This document shows positions 1-11,886 of a stretch of 64,000 bases of DNA, one piece after another. The position numbers were made by a program, and so were the translations under genes. Under the pieces are notes generated by a model. That model was not told the origin of the DNA, made no database searches, and saw only the letters and a program-made list of their open reading frames with translations. Each line of letters opens with the position of its first letter. Position 1 is the stretch's first letter. The stretch comes from Avena insularis (lineage: Eukaryota > Streptophyta > Magnoliopsida > Poales > Poaceae), in NCBI GenBank assembly GCA_023614405.1, contig JAJUPC010000235.1:186001-250000 (forward strand), in the 5' to 3' direction.

Positions 1-592
1 GGGGTCTTTTTCAGCACGAATTCAACTTAACTTTTGAATACAAAATATCAGGCTAATGCCTGTCAAGTTCGCCCCTTGTCAGTTTTCTCCATCATGTCGT
101 TGTTGTCATGGCTGCCATGTAGGCTTGCAGCATTGCCACGTGCATCCATTATGCATTACGCGTCTTCTTCTTCCCTTGAGCGGTGATCTGTGGTCATGGC
201 CATGGCGTGGAGCTGGGACACCATCTCGTTCGGTGGTGAGATCTAGGACGTTGACAAACCTGCTCGGCCCCGCTCTCCTCCCCATCCCGAATTGGAGATC
301 ACCCTCACCATGGCCGCACCCATGGCATAACGGGGGACGAGAATTGGTTCCCCGTGAGATCTATCACCGTATCGACCATGCTCGGTCCTGTTTTCCTCCT
401 CTAGAATCCGAGCTCACCATCGCCGTGGTCACACCCACACCAATTCTGCCACCCCTACCGAGGTCTCTATGGGACCTATACCCTCAGGAGATCAAGTTCT
501 ATCATGTTGAACCTATAAGCGAATTCGGAGCTGGCGGATGCAACCCGTTGTTGAATATAGTAATGTCGGTACCCCTTGTTGAATATAGTAAT
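1..592. other. No recognised gene; unassigned flank
   Basis: A 195-codon open frame runs through 56-643 on the plus strand. Its composition is irregular (Pro, Arg and Cys rich), it has no recognisable domain, and its end runs into the duplicated block that starts near 593. I do not call it a gene. A short local repeat (gttgaatatagtaatg) occurs at about 550 and 577. Confidence 0.5.
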
Positions 593-1493
593 GCTGATGT
601 GAGATCATTTAGTTACTTCAATACGAATTTTCCACCAATTTAAAATCTTGTTGATGTATTCCTTGACAATTATAATTGAGCACTAGAAATTTGGTAGTGT
701 GCATGAGCATGATTAGTAATATAATTGAACACTGGAAATTTAAAGGAACTCCATATAAAGGATTATATATAGACGAGGTTCACCAGAGACGTCGCAGATA
801 TATTGTCTTACATTCAACTACAGACAATAATTAAGTTAAACAAAATAAAAGCAGGGGCATCAATAGGAGGCCAGGACATGGAGACGCAAAACAGGGTAGG
901 GGCAGCATCAGGAGGACGGGACAGCCTACTCAAGGGGATACAGGCCAGTCCTGACATAATCCCGGACGAATTTGCCGAAGGCTGCGTGCCGCGCCAAGGT
1001 CTTATCCTTCGGCCTCGGCTTTTGCCAACGTCCACCGCCGATGTGAGATTATTTAGTTACTTCAATACAAAATTTCAATCAATTTAACTTGTTGATGTAT
1101 TCCTTGACAATTATAATATAATCGAGCACTAGAAATATTTGGTAGTGTGCATGAGCATGATCAGTAATATAATTGAACACTAGCAATTTTAAGGAACTCC
1201 ATATAAAAGAGTAGATAATATATATATATGTATATATATATATACGAGGTTCACTAGAGACACCGGATATATTGTCTTACATGCAACCAAGTAATAATTA
1301 ACTTCAACAAAATAAAAGAAGGGGCAGCAGTAGGAGGCTGGGACATGGACACGCCTAGCAGGGGAAGTAGCAGGAGGCCGGGACAACCTACTCGAGGGGA
1401 TACAGGCCAGTCTTAACATATTTCCGGAGGAATTTTCCGAAGGTTGCATGCCTTGCCAAGGTCTTCGGATGATGCCTTTGCCTCGGCTTTTAC
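593..1493. repeat. Tandem duplication (two units of about 450 bp) of a gene 3' end
   Basis: Units 593-1039 and 1040-1493 align along their whole length. Each starts with gatgtgagatnatttagtta, continues with gttgatgtattccttgac and then an AT-rich stretch, and ends with a purine-rich block. On the minus strand that block encodes the C-terminus of the zinc-finger gene described separately. The right unit has an expanded (TA)n tract at about 1210-1245. The duplicated piece is the last-exon 3' part plus the presumed 3' UTR. Confidence 0.8.
926..1040 (-). pseudogene. Duplicated last-exon fragment of the XS zinc-finger-like gene
   Basis: Read on the minus strand, this fragment ends in a peptide containing GKFVRDYVRTGLYPLE followed by TAG at 928-926. 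The same C-terminus with small changes (GKFLRKYVKTGLYPLE) occurs in the neighbouring copy. The fragment starts at the duplication boundary, so it lacks the zinc-finger part and any splice acceptor of its own. It can only be an unspliced tail or a decoy 3' end. The homology is visible directly. No function is known. Confidence 0.6.
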
Positions 1494-1673
1494 AACATCC
1501 ACCGCGTGCTGGATCATGCTATGGATGTTCGTGTCGATGGCTCTGCCATAGAATGGGCAAAACAGTTTCCCCCTACGGTAGAAAGGGATTTGCCCACACC
1601 GTAATCGCCTCAGCACGTAGCGGCTCTTGTTGTCCCTAGAGTACTTGCTATCGTCCACTTCATGAGTATCCTC
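1388..1673 (-). pseudogene. Last exon of an XS zinc-finger-like gene, with frameshift
   Basis: On the minus strand a clean splice acceptor (...caatag) at 1675-1674 opens a reading frame starting EDTHEVDDSKYSRDNKSRY. It continues with LRCGQIPFYRRGKLFCPFY and a downstream MIQHAV. The spacing CPF-x...HA resembles the zf-XS zinc finger (C-x2-C ... H) found next to XS domains in plant RNA-silencing proteins such as SGS3 relatives, but the second Cys is Tyr. A frame change near 1450-1460 is needed to reach the natural end KYVKTGLYPLE and TAG at 1390-1388. It joins exon 1 in phase 0. The family assignment is inference. The lost Cys and the frameshift argue for a pseudogene. Confidence 0.5.
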
Positions 1674-1879
1674 CTATTGATTTTTAAGAACATAAATTAG
1701 AACTCATACATATGATTGAATTGTATTACAACTCAAGAATTGACAAGATATATATGTAAGACAATATTAAATTGATATCAAAGAGAAAGCATGTTAGCAC
1801 TAGTTTGATTAGTTCATATATTATTTCATGTCAACAAAATGAAAATTAATTGGATCAGAGTGTATGTAGAACAAAGATT

Positions 1880-3280
1880 GCAACCTCATAAGTTTCTTCA
1901 GGGATTGTGTAAGCGAACCAAGTAACAATTGCACAACCTCTATTGCGCTTGTACATTGCCCCAGGTTTGCTAACTCATCCTTGAAAAAATCGGACACTGA
2001 TGTGTCTGTCTTTCTTTTGGGGCAATTTGAATCATTGGCCACAATAAGAAATTGAAATGTAATCCTACGAAACAATATTCAGGGATATACATATTCAGGT
2101 ACAAAAACAATCCTAAATATTGTAATTATAAATAAAAATCAATTAATCTTCAGGTACATGTTGAAAAAACTTATGATCAAAACCATGCATATACATATGC
2201 ATCCTACGAATCATTCAAAGATCAGAAACAATTCAAAGATCATACATGTAGTTCCATATGAGAATAAATCAAGGGCCTCATAATTTTTTCTAGAGATGGA
2301 GTTGGTGAACCAAAGTACCAACAACACAACCTATATTGTTTATGTACATTGCTGCCTCAGATTCACCAACCCATCCCTAAAAAACGACACCATCATATGT
2401 GTCTCCCCTTGCACTCTTTTGGGGCAAATTTTAATAATCGGCCTCGGTGAGAAACTGAAATGTAATTCTTATACACTATGAATGCATGCAATACATAATT
2501 CAAATATCATAGTTGTATGAATGTAGAATAAATATGGGGGCCTCATAAATTTCTTCAGGGATGGCATTTGTGAACCTAGTACCAATTTTACAACCTATTG
2601 TTCTTGTACATTTCCCCAGGTTCACTAACTCATCCCTAACAAAATCTGACACCAATGTGTCTTCCTCTCTTTTGGGGCAAATTTGAATCATTGGCCACAA
2701 TAAGAAATTTAAATGTAATCCTACGAAACAATATTCAGGGATATACATATTCAGGTACAAAAACAATCCTAAATATACATCAAAACCATGCATATACATA
2801 TGCATCATACGAATCATTCAAAGATCAGAAACAATTCAAAGATCTAGTTCCATATAAGAATAATCAAAGGCCTCATAATTTTTTTTCAGAGATGGAGTTG
2901 GGGAAACCAAAGTACCAACATCCCAACCTATATTGTTTGTGTACATTGCTGCCTCAGGTTCACCAACCCATCCCTAAAAAAATGACACCATCGTATGTGT
3001 CTCCCTTGCACTCTTTTGGGGCAAATTTCAACCATCGGCCTCAGTGAGAAACAATTCAAAGATCAGAGTTCAAAGATCATAGTTCATATGTGTAGAATAA
3101 ATCTAGGGCCTCATAATTTTTTAGAGATGGAGTTAGCGAACCAAAGTACCAATTGCACAACTTACATTTTTGTACATTGCCTCGGATTCACTAACCATGC
3201 CTAAACAAATCTGACATCATCGTATATTTGTCTCCCCTTGCACTCTTTTGGGGCAAAATTGAATCATTGGCCTCAGTAAG
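1880..3280 (-). repeat. Array of five tandemly duplicated exon-like units
   Basis: Five related blocks lie at about 1880-2060, 2290-2440, 2540-2710, 2880-3030 and 3115-3280. Each contains on the plus strand a variant of ccccaaaagagnnagg/cttttggggcaa next to 'cattggccacaataagaaa', and ends near 'cctcataa(a/t)tt'. On the minus strand the best preserved copies (1 and 3) read SNCPKRKTDTSVSDFFKDEL and QICPKREEDTLVSDFVRDEL followed by ANLGQCT/VNLGKCT. The blocks lie between exon 1 (3615-3962) and the zinc-finger exon (1388-1673) of one minus-strand gene, so they look like a multiplied internal exon with its flanking introns. Copies 2, 4 and 5 carry stops or shifts. No known domain is recognised. 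Confidence 0.6.
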
Positions 3281-3614
3281 GAATAGAAATGTAATGTTAT
3301 ACGCATGTTGTGTATCAAAATCAACACTCAACTAGCTAATCCTAAACCCCTAAATCAAATGTTACATATCGATTAAATTTATAGCATAAGAAGAACCGTA
3401 TGAACAACAACGAGTTAAGCAAATGTAAATTTACTAGATGGCAGATGAGCAGATTGGGGTTTTGTGACTAGATGGTAGATGCATCAATCACCCGTTTGAA
3501 CCATATATATACTACCCTACTTCAAGAGCAAAAGAATCTATAGACGATTGAGCAAATCCTAGGTATGAACAGTGAAATCTGCGGATGCGACTAGAGAAGC
3601 TAGCAATGTAGTAC
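3281..3614. other. Intron-like spacer with a promoter-like partial repeat
   Basis: This AT-rich stretch lies between the exon array and exon 1. At 3449-3475 it carries cagattggggttttgtgact, which matches 4022-4045 just upstream of exon 1, followed by 'catatatatact' near 3510, similar in position to the TATA element there. It looks like a duplicated piece of the gene's 5' region. No coding capacity is seen. Confidence 0.4.
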
Positions 3615-3962
3615 CTCAGACTCCTCATCAGGGACCTCCTCCTCAAACTCATCATTCTCTGCGATTGCGTTGATAGTTTCTTGGTGGAGGATGGGGTCGT
3701 TGATGTAGAGCACCGGGGTTGCCTCCGCCTACCGCCTGCCCCTCATCTAGATCTGCTGCTGGCACCACGACATTGTCGGCCACTTGCTGCTTGATGACGA
3801 TGGCTACTGGCTGGATGGATGAGCTCAAAGCCTCGACGGCGCGACGACGAGCAGCGTGCATGCCCGGAGAAGATTCCTCCATCTGCTCGACGATGACCGA
3901 ACCATCTTCTACTGTGCATCCAACTGACTTCACCTCCGGCTCGTCTCCATGCGTACGCTTCA
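3615..3962 (-). pseudogene. First exon of the XS zinc-finger-like gene, with frameshift
   Basis: The minus-strand ATG at 3962 lies about 100 bp downstream of a TATA box. It opens MKRTHGDEPEVKSVGCTVED and continues through ERRAVEA-like and VVVPAADLDEGQAVGGG segments. Near 3725-3735 the frame must shift by one base to continue as TPVLYINDPILHQETINAIA and then an acidic end EFEEEVPDEESE. This is followed exactly by a GT donor (gag|gtacta) at 3614. The acidic end joins the next acidic exon start (EDTHEV) in phase. The protein is acidic and probably disordered at the N-terminus. No named family is recognised for this exon. The splice site and TATA box suggest a once real gene, and the frameshift suggests decay. 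Confidence 0.5.
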
Positions 3963-4060
3963 TGGCGCACCTAGGGAAGGCGGTGGTGCAAGCGAAGGAC
4001 CTTCGACGCGCGAGGAAGGTGCAGATTGGGGTTTTGGGACTAGACAGATGGCCGAGCGGG

Positions 4061-4070
4061 TTTATATACA
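4061..4070 (-). promoter_or_regulatory. TATA box for the minus-strand zinc-finger-like gene
   Basis: The plus strand reads tttatataca, so the minus strand reads tgtatataaa. It is about 98 bp upstream of the ATG at 3962, a normal plant distance allowing a short 5' UTR. Confidence 0.5.
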
Positions 4071-4436
4071 CTGGATCGTTGGTAGTCCTCGAGTGGACAT
4101 GTGTGGGTGGGGGGCTATATCTCCACTTTTTTTTGAAACAACCACGATCTCCACTTTCTAACTGCATTGATAATACACACAGGCTTTTCCTAAAAAACAC
4201 GTGCATTCTACCTCGGGAAGGTTCACGCCACTTAGATCGTGCATGGCCTACCTCGATTCCACTACATGAAAGTGGCGCACAACCAATTTCTACCAACGTT
4301 AGGTATCCTCGAGGGCCCCCCTCCTCGAGAAGCATTTCTCAGCTCTTCGGCCTCCCGCTGATGTGTGGAAGTTTCTTGTGGTAGGGCCCAGTTGGAAGTG
4401 AGATTGAGAGCGCGCTGCGTAAAAATGGGATATGTC
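4071..4436. other. Gene-free transition into the satellite
   Basis: Upstream region of the minus-strand gene, ending in unique sequence just before the first satellite monomer ('gtctgcatcaccacacccac' at about 4435). Open frames occur on both strands here but overlap each other and show no domain. No other signal is seen. Confidence 0.4.
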
Positions 4437-7400
4437 TGCATCACCACACCCACTTGGCTGTGTATGTATGAGTGTGCATCATTGTGGTTTTCGAAAACTA
4501 CACATGGGATGATGACACTCCAGCATGTGGTGTCCAACAATGTCCAGGAACCATAGCAGCATGCTGGGATTCAACCGTAGCATGCATTCTACCACCAGTT
4601 TGAAATATGCTGCATCACTACACTGCTGCATCACTACACCCACTTGTATGTGTGTGCATGAGTGTATATCATTGTGGTTTTAGAAAAGTACACATGGAAT
4701 GATGCAACTACAGCATGTGGTGTCCAACAATGTCCAGGAACCCTAGTAGCATGCTGGGATTCAACTGCATAATGCATTCTACCACCAGTTTGAAATATGC
4801 TACAACACCACACCCACTTGGATGTGTGTATGAGTGTGCACCATTGTGGTTTTGGAAAAGTACACATGCCATGATGCCACTCCAGCATGTGGTGTCCAAC
4901 AATGTCCAAGAACCCTAGCAGCATGATGGGATTCAACTCCAGCATGCATTCTACCACCAGTTTGAACGATGTTGCATCACCACACCCACTTGGATGTGTG
5001 TATGAGTGTGCATCATTGTGGTTTTTTAGAAGTACACATGGAATGATGCCACTCCAGCATGTGGTGTCCAACAATGTCCAGGAACCCTAGCTGCATGATG
5101 GGATTCAACCGCAACATGCATTCTACCAAAAGTTTGAAAGATGTTGCATCACCACACCCACTTGGATATGTGTGTGTGAGTGTGCATAATTATAGTTTTG
5201 TAAAAGTACACATGGAATGATGTCACTTCAGCAGGTCATGTCCAACAATGTCCAGGAACCTTAGCAGTAGCTGGGATTCAATCGCAGCATGCATTCTACC
5301 ACTAGTTTGAAAGATCCTACATCACCACACCCACTTGGATTTGTCTATGTGTGTGTATGAGTGTGCATCATTGTGGTTTTGGAAAAGTACACATGGAATG
5401 ATGCCACTCTAGCATGTGGTGTCCAACAATGTCCATGAAACCTTGCAGTATGCTGGGATTGAACCGTAGCATGCATTCTACGACCAGTTTGAAAGATGCT
5501 GCATCACCACATCCACTTGGATGTGTGTGTGTGTATATGAGTGTGCATCATTGTGGTTTTGGAAAAGTACACATGGAATGATGCCACTGCAGCATGTGGT
5601 GTCCTACAATGTCCAGGAACCCAAGTAGCATGCTGGGATTCAACTGCAACATGCATTCTACCACCAGTTTGAAAGATGTTGCATCACCACACCCACTTGG
5701 ATGTGTGTGTGTATGAGTGTGCATCATCGTGGTTTTGGAAAAGTACACATGCAATGATACCACTCCATCAGGTGGTGTCCAACACTGTCCAGGAACCCTA
5801 GCAGCATGCTAGGATTCAACCGTAGCATGCATTCTACCACTAGTTTGAAAGATGCTACATCAGCACACCCACTTGGATGTGTGTGTATGAGTGTGAATCA
5901 TTGTGGTTTTGGAAAAGTATACATGGCATGATGCCACTCCGGCATGTCGTGTCCAACAATGTCTAGGAACCTTAGCAGCATGCTAGGATTCAACTGCAAC
6001 ATGCATTGTACCACCAGTTTGAAAGATGCTGCATCACCACACCCAGTTGGATGTGTGTGTATGAGTATGCATCATTGTGGTTTTGTAAAAGTACACATGG
6101 AATGATGACACTCTAGCAGGTGGTGTCTAACATTGTCTAGGAACCCTAGCAACATGTTGGGATTCAACCACAACATGCATTGTACCACTAGTTTGAAAGA
6201 TGTTGCATCACCACACCCACTTGGATGTGTGCGTGTGAGTGTGCATCATTATGGTTTTGGAAAAGTACACATGGAATGATGCCACTCCAGCATGTGGTGT
6301 CCAACTGTCTAGGAACCCTAGCAGCATGCTAGGATTCAATTGCAGCATGCATTCTACCACCAGTTTGAAAGATGCTGCATCAGCACACCCACATGGATGT
6401 GTGTGTGTGTGTGAGTGTTCATCTTTGTGGTTTTGGAAAAGTACACATGTAATGATGCCACTCTAGCATGTGGTGTCCAAAAATGTCCAGAAACCCTAGC
6501 AACATGGTGGGATTCAACCACAACATGCATTCTACCACTAGTTTGAATAATGTTGCATCACCACACCCACTTGGATGTGTGTGTGTTGTATGAGTGTGCA
6601 TCATTATGGTTTTGAAAAAGTACACATGGAATGATGCCACTCCAGCATGTGGTGTCCAATAATGTCCAAGAACCCTAGTAGCATGCTGGGATTCAACTGC
6701 AAAATGCATTCGACCACTAGTTTCAAAGATGCTGTATCACCACACCCACTTGGATATGTGTGTGTATGAGTGTGCATGATTGAGGTTTTGGAAGAGTACA
6801 CATGGAATGATGCCACTCCAGCATGTGGTGTCCAACAATGTCCAGGAACCCTAGCAACATGCTGGGATTGAACTGCAGAATGCATTCTACCACCAGTTTG
6901 AAAGATGCTACATCAGTACACCCACATGGATGTGTGTGTTTGTGTGTGCATCATTGTGGTTTTGGAGAAGTACACATGGATTGATGCCACTCCAGCATGT
7001 GGTGTCCAAGAATGTCCAGGAACCCTAGTAGCATGCTGGGATTCATCCGCAACATGCATTCTACCACCAAATTGAAAGATGCTACATCACCACACCCACA
7101 TGGATGTGTGTGTATGAGTGTGCATCATTGTGGTTTTTTAAAAGTACACATGGAATGATGCCACTCCAGCATGTGATGTCCAACAATGTCCAAGAACCCT
7201 AGCAGCATGCTGGGATCCAACCACAGCATGCATTCTACCACCAGTTTGAAAGATGCTGCATCACTACACCCACTTGTATGTGTGTGTATGAGTGTCCATC
7301 ATTGTGGTTTTATAAAAGTACACATGGAATGAGGCCACTCCAGCATGTGGTGTCCAACAATGTCGAGGAACCCTAGTAGCATGCTGGGATTCAACTGCAG

Positions 7401-10400
7401 TATGCATTCTACCACCAGTTTGAAAGATGCTGCATCACCACACCCACTTGGATGTGTGTGTATGAGTGTGCATGATTGTGGTTTTGGAAAAGTAGACATG
7501 GCATGATGGCACTCTAGCATGTGGTGTCCAATAATGTCTAGGAACCCTAGCAGCATGATGGGATTCAACTTCAGCATGCATTCTAGCACCAGTTTAAAAG
7601 ATGATGCATCACCACGCCCACTTGGATGTGTGTGTATGAGTGTGAATCATTGTGGTTTTTGAAAAGTACACATTGAATGATGCCACTCTAGCATGCGGTG
7701 TCCAACAATGTCTCGGAACCCTAGCTGCATGCTGATATTCAACTGCAACAAGCATTCTACCACCAGTTTGAAAGATGACGCATCACCACACCCACTTGGA
7801 TGCATGTGTGTATGAGTGCGCAGCATTGTGGTTTTAGAAAAGTACACATGGAATGATGCCACTCTAGCATGTGGTGTTGTACAATATCCAGGAACCCTAG
7901 CAGCATGTTGGGATTCAACCGCAACATGCATTCTACCACCAGTTTGAAAGATGTTGCATCACCACACCCACTTGTATGTGTGAGTGTGTATGAGTGTGCA
8001 TCATTGTGGTTTTGGAAAAGTACACATGGAATGATGCCACTCCATCATGTGGTATCCAACACTGTCCAGGAACCCTAGCCGCATGCTGGGACTCAACCGT
8101 AGGATGCTTTCTACCACTAGTTTGAAAGATGCTGCATCAGCACACCCACTTGGATGTGTGTGTATGAGTGTGCATCATTGTGGTTTTGGAAAAGTATACA
8201 TGGAATGATGCCACTCCAGCATGTCGTGTCCAACAATGTCTAGGAACCTTAGCAGGATGCTAGGATTCAACCACAACATGCATTGTACCACCAGTTTGAA
8301 AGATGCTGAATCACAACACCCACTGGGATGTGTGTGTATGAGTGTGCATCATTGTGGTTTTGTAAAAGTACACATGGAATGATGCCACTCTAGCATGTGG
8401 TGTCTAAGAATGTCCAGGAACCCTAGCAGCATGCTGGGATTCAACCACAACATGCATTGTACCACTAGTTTGAAAGATGCTGCATGACCACACCCACTTG
8501 GATGTGTGTGTGCGAGTGTGCATAATTATGGTTTTGGAAAAGTACACATGGAATGATGCCACTCTGGCATGTGGTGTCCAACTGTCCAGGAACCCTAGCA
8601 GCATGCTGGGATTCAACTGCAGCATGCATTCTACCACCAGTTTGAAAGATGCTGCATCAGCCCACCCACTTGGATGTGTGTGTGTGTATGAGTGTGCATC
8701 ATTGTGGTTTTGGAAAAGTACACATGGAATGATGCCACTCCATCATGTGGTGTCCAACAATGTACAGGAAGCCTAGCAACATGGTGGGATTCAACCGCAA
8801 CATGCATTCTACCACCAGTTTGAATAATGTTGCATCACCACACCCACTAGGATATGTGCGTGTGTAGGAGTGTGCATCTTTGTGCTTTTGGAGAAGTACA
8901 CATGGAATGATGCCACTCCAGCATGTGGTGTCTAATAATGTCCAGGAACCCTAGCAGCATGCTAGGATTCAAATGCAGCATGCATTCTACCACTAGTTTC
9001 AACGATGCTGCATCACTACAGCCAATTGGATGTGTGTGTATGAGTGTGCATCATTTTGGTTTTGGAAAAGTACACATGGAATGATGCCACTCCAGCATGT
9101 GGTGTCCAACAATGTCTAGGAACCCTAGTAGCATGCTGGGATTCAACCGCAACATGCATTCTACCACCAGTTTTATAGATGTGGCATCACCACACCCACT
9201 TGGATGTGTGTTTTTATGAGTGTGTATCATTGTGTGTTGGAAAGTACACATGGAATGATGCTAATCCATCATGGGGTGTCCAACAATGTCTAGGAACCCT
9301 AGAAGCATGTTGGGATTCAACCGCAGCATGCATTCTACCACTAGTTTGAAAGATGCTGCATCACCACACCCACTTGGATGTGTGTGCGTGTACGATTGTG
9401 CATCATTGTGGTTTTGGAAAATTATATATGGAATGATGCGACTCCAGCATGAGGTGTCCAACAATGTCCAGGAACCGTAGCAACATGCTGGGATTCAATC
9501 GCAACATGCATTCTAGCACCAGTTTGAAAAATGACGCATCAACACACCCACTTGGATGTGTGTGTATGAGTGTGCATCATTGTGGTTTTGGAAAAGTACA
9601 CATGGAATGATGCCACTTCAGCATGTCGTGTCCAACAATGTCTAGGAACCCCAGCAACATGCTAGGATTCAGCCGCAACATGCATTCTACCACCAGTTTG
9701 AAAGATGCTGCATCACCACACCCACTTGTATGTGTGTGCATCATTGTTTTTTCGGAAAAGTACACATGGCATGATGCCACTCCAGCCTGTGGTTCTTAAC
9801 AATGTCCAGGAACCCTTGCAGCACGCTGGGATTCTACCGCAACATGCATTCTACCACTAGTTTGCAAGATGCTGGATCAGCACACCCACTTGGATGTGTG
9901 TGTGTGTGTGAGTGTGCATCATTGTGGTTTTGGAAAATTACACATGGAATGATGCCACTCCAGCATGTGGTGTCCAACAATGTCCAAGAACCCTAGCAGT
10001 ATGCTGGGATTCAACTGCAGCATGCATTCTAGCACCACTTTGAAAGATGCTGCATCAGCACATCCACTTGGATGTGTGTGTATGAGTGTGCATCATTGTG
10101 GTTTTGGAAAAGTACAAATGGAATGATGCCACTCCACCATGTGGTGTCCAACAATGTCCAGGAACCCTAGCAACATGGTGGGATTCAACCACAACATGCA
10201 TTCTACCACCGGTTTGAAAGATGCTGCATCACCAAACCCACTTGGATGTGTGTGTATGAGCGTGCATCGTTGTGGTTTTGGAAAATTACACATGGAATGA
10301 TGCCACTCCAGAAGGTTGTGTCCAATCTACGAACCCTAGCAACATGCCGGGATTCAACTACAGCAAGCATTCTACCACCAGTTTGAAAGATGCTGCATCA

Positions 10401-11886
10401 CCACACCCACTTCTATGTGTGTGTCTATGTGTATGAGTGTGCATCATTGTGGTTTTGGAAAAATACACATGGAATGATGCCACTCCAGCATGTGGTGTCC
10501 AACAATGTCTAGGAACCCTAGGAACATGTTGGGATTCAACCGCACCATGCATTCTACCACCAGTTTGACAGATGTTGCATCACCACACCCACTTGGATGT
10601 GGTTGTCCATGTATGAGTGCGCATCATTGTGGTTTTGTAAAAGTACTCATGGAATGATTCCACACCATCATGTGGTGTCCAACAATGTCCGGGAACCCTA
10701 GTAGCATGCTGGGATTCTAGCGTAGATTGCATTCTACGACCAGTTTGAAAAATGTTGCATCACCACACCCACTTGGATGTGTGTGTGTATTAGTATGCAT
10801 CATTGTGGTTTTGTAAAAGTATACAAGGAATGATGCCACTCCATTATGTGGTGTCCAACAATGTCTAGGAACCCTAGCGGCATGTTTGGATTCAACCGCA
10901 ACATACACTCTACCTCCAGTTTGAAAGATGCTGCATCACCTCACCCACTTGGATGTGTGTGTATGAGTGTGCATCATTGTGGTTTTGGAAAAGTACACAT
11001 GGAATGATGACACTCCAGCATGTGGTGTCCAAAAATGTCAAGGAACCCTAGCTACATGCTGGGATTTAACCGTAGCATGCATTCTACCACAAGTTTGAAA
11101 TTTGCTGCATCACCACACCAACTTGGATGTGTGTGTGTGTGTGAGTGTGCATCATTGTGGTTTTGGAAAAGTACACATGAAATGATGCCACTCCGGCATG
11201 TTGTGTCCAACAATGTCCAGGAACCCTAGCATCATGCTTGGAATTAACCGCAACATGCATTCTACCACCAGTTTGAAAGATGCTGCATCACCACACCCAC
11301 TTGGATGTGTGTGTGTATGAGTGTGCATAATTGTGGTTTTGGAAAAGTGCACATGGAATGATGCCACTCTAGCATGTGGTGTACAACAATGTCCAGGAAC
11401 CCTAGCTGCATGCTGGGATTCAACCGCAACATGCATTCTACCACCAGTTTGAAAGATGCTGCATCACCACACCCACTTGTTTGTGTGTGTGAGTGTGCAT
11501 CATTGTGGTTTTGTAAAAGTACACATGGAATGATGCCACTCCAGCATGTGGTGTCCAACAATGTCCAGGAACCCTAGCAGCATGCTGGGATTCAACTACA
11601 GCATGCATTCTACCACTAGTTTGAAAGATGCTGCATCAGCACACCCACTTGGATGTGTGTGTGTGTGTGTGTATGAGTGTGCATCATTGTAGTTTTGCAA
11701 AAGTACACATGGAATGATGCCACTCCAGCATTTGGTGTCCAACAACGTCCAGGAACCCTTGTAGCATGGTGGGATACAACTGCAACTTGCATTCTACACC
11801 TAGTTTTAAAGATGCTGAATCACCACACCCACTTGGATGTGTGTGTGTGAGTGTGCATCATTGTGGTTTTTGAAAAGTACACATGG
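4437..11886. repeat. Tandem satellite, about 175-bp monomer, left arm (about 42 copies)
   Basis: The landmark 'gcatgcattctaccac' recurs about 42 times from 4584 to 11790, with a mean spacing of about 176 bp. Each monomer contains in order: aatgatgccactccagcatg, tggtgtccaacaatgtccag, gaaccctagcagcatgctgg, gattcaaccgcaacatgcat, tctaccaccagtttgaaaga, tgctgcatcaccacacccac, a short variable (GT)n run, and tgagtgtgcatcattgtggt followed by a tttggaaaagtacacatgg tail. Length differences come mainly from the GT run. Neighbouring copies differ at many sites, so the array is old or diverged. Short open frames on both strands arise from the repeat and are not genes. I do not recognise a named satellite family. 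Confidence 0.95.

Noticed and set aside
56..643. 195-codon plus-strand open frame at the left edge
   Set aside because: No domain, odd composition, no splice or promoter context, and it runs into a duplicated non-coding block.
1200..1245. (TA)n run as a possible origin or matrix attachment site
   Set aside because: A simple microsatellite expansion inside one duplicated unit. No further support.
4437..11886. Dozens of 60-100 codon open frames on both strands in the satellite, with similar proteins
   Set aside because: They repeat with the monomer, shift frame between copies because monomer length is not fixed, and occur on both strands. They are a by-product of the repeat.
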